Shown in pieces: positions 1 to 5,378 of a stretch of DNA of 7,129 nucleotides (position 1 is its first letter; every line of letters begins with the position of its first letter). Both the position numbers and the translations under genes were made by a program. The stretch is from positions 1 to 7,129 of the forward strand of contig JAHQWS010000125.1 in the NCBI GenBank assembly GCA_029856295.1, written 5' to 3'. The notes beneath the pieces were generated by a model, which was not told the DNA's origin, did no database searches, and worked only from the letters and a program-made list of their open reading frames with translations. This DNA comes from Promethearchaeia archaeon (lineage in GTDB: Archaea > Asgardarchaeota > Lokiarchaeia > Sigyniarchaeales > SOKP01).

Positions 1-2
1 CT

Positions 3-83
3 GGTACACCATACCATGGATTAAAAATTGATCCCAAGATACTTAAGAAATTTAATCTTGTTTTTGCTGATATCCAGAAATAA
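3..83 (+). CDS. C-terminal end of an unidentified protein (partial, 5' end outside window)
   Basis: An open frame enters from the left edge and runs for 26 codons to TAA at 81-83. The peptide starts GTPYHGLKIDPKILKK and ends NLVFADIQK. Its mix of charged and hydrophobic residues looks like a real C-terminus, and the other two frames stop within the first 30 bases. A T-rich tract follows at about 117-131 (cttttttagtttt), as expected for an archaeal terminator. There is too little sequence to name a family. It lies on the same strand as the gene at 270, but the gap of nearly 190 bases and the TATA-like box before that gene suggest separate transcription. Confidence 0.5.
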   Translation, partial: GTPYHGLKIDPKILKKFNLVFADIQK

Positions 84-238
84 AATGTGTATTGTTGAAA
101 AACTCTTATTTCAATCACTTTTTTAGTTTTAATTTCTCAGTTTACAATTCTTATTTTATATTCTTTAAAGGATCAGAGTAATTTTATATGAAGATTCCAA
201 TCCAAAAAAAAAGTTAGGTTTTTTTAGGTGAATTAGCA

Positions 239-246
239 ATATATAA
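239..246 (+). promoter_or_regulatory. TATA-like box for the gene at 270
   Basis: The sequence atatataa starts 31 bases before the ATG at 270. This is the spacing expected if transcription begins at or next to the start codon (leaderless mRNA, common in archaea). No ribosome binding site is visible before the ATG, which agrees with a leaderless start. About 15 bases upstream lies an A-run/gttagg/T-run (202-226) that could form a weak A:T hairpin; I assign it no role. Confidence 0.45.
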
Positions 247-269
247 CAAAAAATAGAATAGAATGAAAT

Positions 270-1163
270 ATGGCTGTCAAAGCGCAAAGTAATATAAAAA
301 CTGAACTATGGGGAAATGTTGAAATTGTATGCCCGATCTGTCGCTTAAAAAAAATTATCAATATTCCTATGCGAATAATTGACCAATCAAAACAGTTGAC
401 CAGTTTATTAATTCCTACAGGAAGAGTTTGCGATCATGCATTTGTACCATTTATCGATAAACATCTTAAAGTGAGAGGTTATCAAAAATTAGATGCTTTA
501 TTAGATGATATAGAACCTAAAACCGAACTTTTTACGGAGCTAAAGCCCCACGATATCGATGTGTTTGAGATTAAAATGAACCTTAGACCTGAAATTATGA
601 TTTATGCGGTTCAAGGTAGCCTACTTAAGAAAAGAATTTTAATTGTAATAGAAAATAATTTAGAATTTCTTAAAGATACATTATTTGATTTTTTTGATTT
701 TATTTTTCAAAAATCTTTTGATGTTCATATTTTAATTCATACTAAAGAGACATATAGTGTGAGTAAGAAACATTATTCTGAATATTTTGTCTTAAAAGGA
801 AAAAGTATAATTGGAGGGATGAAAAAATCATTAAATATTAATGAATTGAAAATAGAACAGGAAATTATTAAAGAATTTTATAGAGAAGGTGATTCAAATT
901 TAGGCTTAAAAAATTTGAGAGATAAATTAAGAGAAATTTATACACTATGTCATAAATTACTCGAATTTTATAAAAAACAAGGGATTAATCACCCATTACA
1001 AGAAAAAAAAGCAATAAGATATTTAGAAGACACACATTTTATTAAAATTAGTAAGGGTTATTTTAAATTTTTAGTTGACATTATTAAAAATTATTTTAAC
1101 ACTGAAATAATATTAGTTCAAGATAAACTAGCTGAAAAGATAGACCATATGTGGGGGTTATAA
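270..1163 (+). CDS. Asgard-type protein of unknown function with CPxC / VCDH N-terminal module
   Basis: This is a 297-residue soluble protein; I know of no function for the family. Residues 18-75 form a compact module with C21 and C24 (VCPIC), then C54 and H56 (GRVCDHAF), then a conserved-looking stretch FIDKHLKVRGYQKLD at 61-75. The C-x2-C plus C-x-H set could bind one zinc ion (inference). I recall this PxGxVCxHxF...KVRGYQK pattern from many uncharacterised proteins of Lokiarchaeota-like Asgard archaea. Residues about 95-180 look alpha/beta, with strands such as RILIVIE and DVHILIH. Residues 185-297 are mainly helical and lysine/glutamate rich. There are no membrane segments and no signal peptide. 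The ATG is chosen because a TATA-like box sits at leaderless spacing. The gene stands alone and converges on the membrane gene at 1401-2000. The ORF is sure; the function is open. Confidence 0.85.
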   Translation: MAVKAQSNIKTELWGNVEIVCPICRLKKIINIPMRIIDQSKQLTSLLIPTGRVCDHAFVPFIDKHLKVRGYQKLDALLDDIEPKTELFTELKPHDIDVFEIKMNLRPEIMIYAVQGSLLKKRILIVIENNLEFLKDTLFDFFDFIFQKSFDVHILIHTKETYSVSKKHYSEYFVLKGKSIIGGMKKSLNINELKIEQEIIKEFYREGDSNLGLKNLRDKLREIYTLCHKLLEFYKKQGINHPLQEKKAIRYLEDTHFIKISKGYFKFLVDIIKNYFNTEIILVQDKLAEKIDHMWGL

Positions 1164-1201
1164 GTAAAATTTCAAAGCTATAAACCCCGATTTCTTTTTA
1201 T
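1153..1201 (+). terminator. Hairpin plus T-tract terminator overlapping the stop codon of the 270-1163 gene
   Basis: The left arm ggggttata (1154-1162) pairs with tataaacccc (1179-1188), giving four G:C pairs and five A:T pairs with one bulged A. The loop is 16 bases. A T-rich run, tttcttttta, follows at 1191-1200. The left arm includes the last codons and most of the TAA (1161-1163), so the stem would compete with the terminating ribosome. It looks like a bacterial-style intrinsic terminator. In archaea the T-tract alone may be enough, so the hairpin's role is an inference. Confidence 0.5.
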
Positions 1202-1255
1202 AAATTATCATCTATAAGGACGTTCAATATAAAAATGAATCCATAAAGTTTTAAA

Positions 1256-1302
1256 TGAAAATTTTTATATGAGAAGTTAGAAAATTTAATAAAAAATTTT
1301 CA
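1256..1302. repeat. 11-base A/T inverted repeat between convergent genes
   Basis: The sequence tgaaaattttt (1256-1266) is the exact reverse complement of aaaaattttca (1292-1302), with 25 bases between the arms. It lies in the gap between two convergent genes and could act as a two-way terminator. It is almost pure A/T, so chance is a fair explanation in this composition. Confidence 0.25.
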
Positions 1303-1365
1303 CCAGAGGCATTAATGAGATATTTTATTTATCCAATTCTTCAATTTTATTGTTGTTCTTGCTAT

Positions 1366-1427
1366 AAAAAGAAATTCGGCATGAGTTAAATGCTACTTTT
1401 TTAGGGGAGCATAATCCCAAATTTCTT
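1366..1427 (-). terminator. Possible hairpin and T-tract at the 3' end of the membrane gene (minus strand)
   Basis: On the minus strand, aagaaatt (1427-1420) lies inside the last codons of the 1401-2000 gene. Its complement aatttctt (1376-1369) lies just past the stop and runs into a T-run (1370-1366). Two further GG/CC pairs and an AT pair extend the stem across mismatches. The loop is long, over 30 bases, so the fold is weak. The position and the T-run after it fit a terminator, but support is limited. Confidence 0.25.
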
Positions 1428-2000
1428 CTTAAAAATATATACTAAAATCGTACTAATGCCTAAAATGTAAAAAACTTGAACGGTCATTTTAATAATTGAA
1501 ATATTCTCATTAGTGTCTATCGCCGCAATTATCCGCGTGAAACTATCGTAAGAACTTATAAAAACTAGGTAAAGCAGAAAACTCCATAATAGATACTTCT
1601 TACTAATTGCAATTTTTTTATTTATTACAAGGTAGATTTGAAATATAGCAATAGCACTATGTAATATAACTCCCTCCATAAAACTTAATATATCAGTTGC
1701 CAATGGAATAAATAAAATTGATACAACAGTAAATAGTAAAAAGGACATGCTTGTAGCCGAATTTAATAGAACAGACTCGAATTTATTGATGCATGTAAGA
1801 CTAATTAGAATTAATGTAAGAAATGTTGTATGCGTAAGAGGCCTATAGTATTCATATATAAAGTAGTAAAGAACCCAACGATATACACAACTAAATAAGA
1901 GAGCCCAACCCATAATTTGGACGATGATCGAAGATATCTTTTTCTCTAAAACTTTTATTTTAGGTTCTAATTCTCTATAATTTAATTCATCATCTTTCAA
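1401..2000 (-). CDS. Six-helix membrane protein of unknown function
   Basis: The 199-residue product starts with a charged N-terminal segment (residues 1-21, likely cytoplasmic and helical). About six hydrophobic segments follow, at residues 22-48, 56-71, 83-103, 107-126, 136-153 and 170-190, and the tail KKKFGIMLP is short and basic. I see no catalytic, metal-binding or transporter motif and cannot name a family. The start is TTG, directly preceded in frame by TAA. A GGTG at 2009-2006 lies five bases before the TTG and serves as a plausible ribosome site. The first in-frame ATG is residue 30, inside the first helix, so TTG is the better start. The gene is transcribed away from the GlcD/GlcF-type operon and toward the 270-1163 gene. 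A 14-base direct repeat flanks it. Confidence 0.7.
   Translation of the reverse strand: MKDDELNYRELEPKIKVLEKKISSIIVQIMGWALLFSCVYRWVLYYFIYEYYRPLTHTTFLTLILISLTCINKFESVLLNSATSMSFLLFTVVSILFIPLATDILSFMEGVILHSAIAIFQIYLVINKKIAISKKYLLWSFLLYLVFISSYDSFTRIIAAIDTNENISIIKMTVQVFYILGISTILVYIFKKKFGIMLP
1411..1424. repeat. 14-base direct repeat, copy 1 (flanks the membrane gene)
   Basis: The sequence ataatcccaaattt occurs here and again at 2043-2056. This copy is inside the last codons of the 1401-2000 gene; the other is about 40 bases upstream of its start. The two copies bracket the gene almost exactly. One or so 14-base repeats can be expected by chance in an A/T-rich 7-kb window, so the meaning is uncertain. 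Confidence 0.4.
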
Positions 2001-2042
2001 TTATACACCAACCATTTTAGCGAAAATCTTAAATATGTGTCT

Positions 2043-2056
2043 ATAATCCCAAATTT
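2043..2056. repeat. 14-base direct repeat, copy 2
   Basis: This is an exact second copy of ataatcccaaattt from 1411-1424. It lies in the gap between the divergent membrane gene and the GlcD-like gene. On the minus strand it contains gggattatag, a possible TATA-like element whose spacing would put a transcript start near the ATG mini-ORF at 2015. That reading is tentative. Confidence 0.4.
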
Positions 2057-2207
2057 TCAATTGCTTTTTTATTTTTTTACAGATAATTTATACATTTAAA
2101 ATTTATTTTAATTAATGGTAATAAATTAAATGAAGTAATAATTTTGGTACTTATTAATTTTGGATTTCAAATCAAATTGCCAATTAAATAATAATTAGAG
2201 CATAAAT

Positions 2208-3677
2208 ATGATTGAACCATCAATTAAAGCGAAGTTAAAAGAAATTGTTGGAGATAAATATATCTCAGATGATCCAGTTGAGCTCTATTGCTATTCTCAT
2301 GATCTTGTCTCTCGGGCTCTTAGTTGGATAGATGATGATTATAGAATTATGGCTGATCTAATTATAAAACCAGAAAATGCTGACCAAGTTAAAACAATTA
2401 TAGATTTGGCAAATGAAGAATATTTAAAAATCATCCCAAGAGGGGCAGGCACAAGTTATGGTGGCCAATTTCTTCCAATTGAGGGAGGAATTATTTTAGA
2501 TTTTTCCCGGATGAATCATATTATTAAAATTGATACGGAGGATAATTTTGCGATTGTAGAACCTGGCGTGTTATATAAAGATTTAGGTAAGACTTTAAAA
2601 AATACGGGTAGGGGATATTGGATACCCTGTAATCCGGGTTCTGCAGATGTTTGTACTATCGGTGGAATGATAGCCAACGATGCTTCAGGTGAATCAGCAA
2701 TCAAATATGGAACAACCAAAGATTATGTATTAAATCTTAAAGCTATTTTAGGTACTGGTCAAGAGATCCAACTTGGGAGGCAGGTGAAAAAAACTGTAGC
2801 TGGATTGGATTTATTAAGGCTTTTTGTAGGATCTGAAGGTACTTTAGGAGTAGTAACTGAGGCTGCTTTAGAATTTTTAGCTCTTCCTGAAAGTTTCCTA
2901 ACCATTATAGGCTTTTTTGACTCTATTGAAGTAGCCGTCCAAATAGCAAAAGAAATAAAAGAATATGTCATTCCAATGTCAATAGAAATGGTTGACCAAT
3001 TAGTAATAAGTGGAATGAATTCATATTTATCAAGACTAACCCCAAAAATAGTATTAAAAATTGCTAAGGCAGCCTTATTAGTCCGTCTAGATGGAGATGA
3101 GAAAGCTACATCCAATTACGCAAATCATATAAAGAACATACTTTTAGGTAACGAACACGCATCCGATATAAAGATTTTAAGAGGTATTCAACACGATTAC
3201 ATTTGGAAAGCGAGAAATGGGGCGGGTCCAGCTTTATTACGCCTTACAAGGCCTGGCAGAAATCCCTCAACTATAATTCCGGCAATTTTAGACTTTTCAG
3301 TTCCCTATAGCAAGATATATATTTTAATCAAGAAATTTGGGGAAATTATGAGTTCTCATAATTTAATATTTACTCGTATGGGACATTTAGGAGACGGTAA
3401 TATTCACTTCATATCATCTGTAACTTTAAAATCTAAAGCAGATATTCAAAAAATGGGTGATCTTCAAGAAGTATTAGTCAAATTTGCAATATCGTTAGGC
3501 GGGTCAGTTACAGCTGAACATGGATGTGGGATTTGGAAAGCACCCTATTTAAATATGGAATTTGGAGAGGATGTTGTAGAGCTCATGGGAAAAATTAAAT
3601 CTGTTTTTGATCCTAACAATATTTTAAATCCTGGTAAAATGTATTCTATCAATAAACTCGCAGTTTTTTCAAAGTGA
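2208..3677 (+). CDS. glcD: FAD-linked 2-hydroxy-acid oxidoreductase (GlcD / D-lactate dehydrogenase family)
   Basis: The enzyme oxidises a 2-hydroxy acid (glycolate, D-lactate or similar) to the 2-keto acid with FAD as first electron acceptor. The 489-residue length fits the family. The FAD-binding PCMH domain covers residues about 45-225, with PRGAGTSYGG at 77-86, CNPGSADVCTIGGMIANDAS at 141-160, YGTTKDYVL at 167-175 and FVGSEGTLGVVTE at 206-218. The C-terminal FAD-oxidase domain has FSVP at 363-366, the metal-type motif MGHLGDGNIHF at 391-401 (H393 and H400), EHG at 437-439 (E437 ligand and H438 catalytic-type, by homology to D-2-hydroxyglutarate and D-lactate dehydrogenases) and the FDPNNILNPGKM ending at 467-478. 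There is no signal peptide, so it should be cytoplasmic or membrane-associated through a partner. The ATG has only a weak purine stretch before it. The gene is first in an operon with the Fe-S gene that follows directly. The exact substrate cannot be read from sequence. Confidence 0.93.
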   Translation: MIEPSIKAKLKEIVGDKYISDDPVELYCYSHDLVSRALSWIDDDYRIMADLIIKPENADQVKTIIDLANEEYLKIIPRGAGTSYGGQFLPIEGGIILDFSRMNHIIKIDTEDNFAIVEPGVLYKDLGKTLKNTGRGYWIPCNPGSADVCTIGGMIANDASGESAIKYGTTKDYVLNLKAILGTGQEIQLGRQVKKTVAGLDLLRLFVGSEGTLGVVTEAALEFLALPESFLTIIGFFDSIEVAVQIAKEIKEYVIPMSIEMVDQLVISGMNSYLSRLTPKIVLKIAKAALLVRLDGDEKATSNYANHIKNILLGNEHASDIKILRGIQHDYIWKARNGAGPALLRLTRPGRNPSTIIPAILDFSVPYSKIYILIKKFGEIMSSHNLIFTRMGHLGDGNIHFISSVTLKSKADIQKMGDLQEVLVKFAISLGGSVTAEHGCGIWKAPYLNMEFGEDVVELMGKIKSVFDPNNILNPGKMYSINKLAVFSK

Positions 3678-3694
3678 ATTTAGGGGGTTTAACT

Positions 3695-4858
3695 ATGAGA
3701 GAAAAACAAATACTTGGTATAATTTGGAAATGTAATTTATGCGGATTTTGTCCCAAAGATTTTGAATGTCCGGGCTATGATGAAGATACTAAATGGGAGA
3801 GTTCTTTTGCTCGTGGAAAGATCTCCATCGTCCACGCGATGATGCAAGATCCGAAATTAGGATTTCAAAATAGTCATTTAGCTAAAGAGCGGCTCTTCTC
3901 ATGTACAGGGTGTGGTCATTGTGAGTATATTTGTCCCTCTGGAGTAGATATTCCCTCCATTATCTATCTTGGCAAAAAAAAATTAGTTGAAGCAGATAAC
4001 TATCCTGAAGCACATAAAAAATTGTTAGAGAATATTAAAAAACATGGAAATCCGTTCGGAGAAAAGCAACCAAGAGATTCATCATGGCCAGATTTGAAAG
4101 CGAATGTAGGTGCTGATACAATATATTATCCTGGTTGTATGGCTATTTATCGCATACCTGATATAGCATTACATACAATAGAATTATTTGAAAAATTGGG
4201 AGAGAATATTAAAATTTTGAAAAATGAAACATGTTGTTCCGGTATTTTATATCGTACTGGTCATATTGATTTATTACATGATCTCACTAAATCGATGTTA
4301 GATGAAATAAGAGAAAATCCACCAAATCAAATAATTTTCACTTGTCCTGGATGTTTAACAGCATTTAAAAAGATATACAAATCAGAATTAAAAGAGAAAT
4401 TTGAAGGTATAAAACTATTACATTTTTCAGAATACTTAATTGATAAAATATCAAGATTGGGAGATCTAAAATCAAAAATTAACGAATTATTGCAAACTAA
4501 ACTGAAAGGACCAAACATTTGGCATGATCCTTGCCATCTAGCTCGAGGCTTGGGCATTTATAATGAACCTAGGGCAATTTTGGACGCAATCCAACTGCCA
4601 TATATAGAATTTAATCAAACTAAGGAGGATTCAAATTGCTGTGGATCAGGTTCAGGGGTTCGATCTGCGTATCCTGATTTAGCTGAAAAGACTACAATAC
4701 AGCGATTAGGAGAAGTGAAAGAGCTTGGAGCACGTACGATTTTAACTGCTTGCCCATTTTGTGAATATCAGTATAAATCAGTTATAGAAAAGAATGGTTA
4801 TGATATTAATGTCATAGACCTCAACAGTTTATTAGTAGAACTAATTTCATTACTTTAA
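3695..4858 (+). CDS. glcF: Fe-S oxidoreductase with two 4Fe-4S clusters and two CCG domains (GlcF / HdrD-like)
   Basis: This is the electron-transfer partner of the upstream FAD protein. It is 387 residues from the ATG at 3695, which has a strong GGGGGT ribosome site at 3683-3688 in good position. A GTG at 3674 that overlaps the upstream stop (GTGA) would add seven residues but lacks such a site. Two ferredoxin clusters come first: C13, C16, C19, C25 (spacing 2-2-5, two longer than usual at the end) and C70, C73, C76, C80 followed by P. Two CCG domains follow, as in HdrB/HdrD: C148, C180-C181, C217 and C220; then C280, C315-C316, C353 and C356. These motifs bind special [4Fe-4S] centres in heterodisulfide reductases and occur in GlcF and LldE relatives. 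No membrane segment is seen, so the final acceptor must be another protein or a quinone-type carrier not encoded here. T7 at 4867-4873 probably ends the operon. Confidence 0.92.
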   Translation: MREKQILGIIWKCNLCGFCPKDFECPGYDEDTKWESSFARGKISIVHAMMQDPKLGFQNSHLAKERLFSCTGCGHCEYICPSGVDIPSIIYLGKKKLVEADNYPEAHKKLLENIKKHGNPFGEKQPRDSSWPDLKANVGADTIYYPGCMAIYRIPDIALHTIELFEKLGENIKILKNETCCSGILYRTGHIDLLHDLTKSMLDEIRENPPNQIIFTCPGCLTAFKKIYKSELKEKFEGIKLLHFSEYLIDKISRLGDLKSKINELLQTKLKGPNIWHDPCHLARGLGIYNEPRAILDAIQLPYIEFNQTKEDSNCCGSGSGVRSAYPDLAEKTTIQRLGEVKELGARTILTACPFCEYQYKSVIEKNGYDINVIDLNSLLVELISLL

Positions 4859-4863
4859 ATCTA

Positions 4864-4873
4864 TTATTTTTTT
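4864..4873 (+). terminator. T-tract terminator after the GlcD/GlcF-type operon
   Basis: A T-rich run (ttattttttt) begins six bases after the stop codon at 4858. Such runs are the usual archaeal termination signal. I see no strong hairpin before it. Confidence 0.4.
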
Positions 4874-4916
4874 AAAATCTTAATTAAATCGGAAAACTCC
4901 AAAAAAAAACTCTTTC

Positions 4917-4924
4917 TTTTTATA
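4917..4924 (+). promoter_or_regulatory. TATA-like box at leaderless spacing before the small ORF at 4946
   Basis: The sequence tttttata begins 29 bases before the ATG at 4946. The arrangement is close to that of the box before the gene at 270 and fits a leaderless transcript. In this composition such boxes are common, so it is only modest support that the small ORF is or was expressed. Confidence 0.25.
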
Positions 4925-4945
4925 GTTTATTTTAAATGTGAAAAT

Positions 4946-5104
4946 ATGATATCTCCGAATAATGTTCCATGTAAAATTGTGTATTTTAACCAACACACGA
5001 AACAAAAAACACGCTTAAGTGGTGAAATTGACGAGGAGAAATGGTTCAAATTCAAAGAAATAGTGGAACTATTGCTTATCAAAGAATTAAACCAGAAGAG
5101 ATAA
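4946..5104 (+). CDS. Small ORF, 52 aa, possible N-terminal half of a broken gene
   Basis: ATG at 4946-4948 opens a frame of 52 codons that ends with TAA at 5102-5104. The peptide starts MISPNNVPCKIVYFNQHTKQ and later reads RLSGEIDEEKWFKFKE. It is hydrophilic, has no membrane segment and lies in a patch of raised G+C. A TATA-like box sits at leaderless spacing. The opening KIVYFNQH resembles, by eye, the start of DUF4160-type small proteins (I.IYF..H..PHFHV), but the PHxH core is absent. The last 64 bases overlap a second small frame (5041-5214) that looks like the natural continuation. It may be a real 52-aa protein or the front part of a frameshifted gene. Confidence 0.35.
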   Translation: MISPNNVPCKIVYFNQHTKQKTRLSGEIDEEKWFKFKEIVELLLIKELNQKR

Positions 5105-5214
5105 GAAAATATATTTTAATATTCGCAAATAATTGGGACAAATTATCGCTTTGGAATAAAATTAATTATCCCGAATTAAATTTTTTCATTAATTTCTGTG
5201 TTTTTACCGTTTAA
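5041..5214 (+). pseudogene. Overlapping small ORF, 57 aa, possible C-terminal half of a frameshifted DUF4160-like gene
   Basis: The frame is open from 5032, has an ATG at 5041 and ends with TAA at 5212-5214. It reads MVQIQRNSGTIAYQRIKPEE and then IRKYILIFANNWDKLSLWNK. The helix-plus-W..KLSLWNK pattern is like the C-terminus of DUF4160-type proteins (ELRKI...N...LL..WN). A shift of one base from the 4946 frame into this one, somewhere between 5032 and 5101, would join both parts into a protein of about 85-90 residues. The ATG at 5041 has GAGGAG only two bases upstream, too close for a normal ribosome site, so independent translation is doubtful. The DUF4160 link is a by-eye pattern match, not a search result. 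Confidence 0.3.
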
Positions 5215-5378
5215 GTTAATTAAATTACTTAAATATTAAATAGAAACATTTTTTTAAAGAACATATTTAAATATCAAAAAAATATAATAATACAGTAAAC
5301 AAAATTGTTATTGTACAAATTAAAATAATTAACTAAAGTATTAAAATAGAAAATTAAACTAAAATGGGTGAAGATTAA

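Larger units (their letters stand above)
4859..5378. other. 520-base gap: small broken gene plus very A/T-rich promoter region
   Basis: The first 90 bases hold T-tracts (4867-4873 and 4911-4921). Bases 4946-5214 carry two overlapping small reading frames with a clearly higher G+C (roughly 30-37% in 4981-5100) than the rest of the gap, which suggests coding origin. Bases 5215-5378 are extremely A/T-rich and contain a perfect 12-base palindrome, atatttaaatat (5263-5274), and an 8-base palindrome, ttgtacaa (5311-5318). The first includes a TATA-like tttaaata and could drive the gene at 5379 with a leader of about 80 bases. No tRNA or structured RNA is evident. Confidence 0.5.

Noticed and set aside
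1315..1389. 24-codon + strand ORF starting MRYFIYPILQFYCC
   Set aside because: Very short, with no ribosome site or promoter seen; it lies in a convergent gap and part of it is better explained by the inverted repeat with the neighbouring gene end.
2183..2194. A/T-rich attaaataataa as TATA box for the GlcD-like operon
   Set aside because: It is too close to the ATG at 2208 for a leaderless start, and many similar A/T runs exist in the gap; no single promoter can be chosen.
2516..3115. Minus-strand open frames of 67 and 118 codons inside the GlcD-like gene
   Set aside because: They lie wholly opposite a gene with full family motifs and have no family pattern of their own; they are shadow frames.
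4327..4557. Minus-strand open frame of 76 codons inside the Fe-S gene
   Set aside because: It lies opposite conserved CCG-domain coding sequence and shows no sensible domain.
5311..5318. Palindrome ttgtacaa as an operator
   Set aside because: An 8-base palindrome is expected by chance in this composition, and no second copy is seen nearby.
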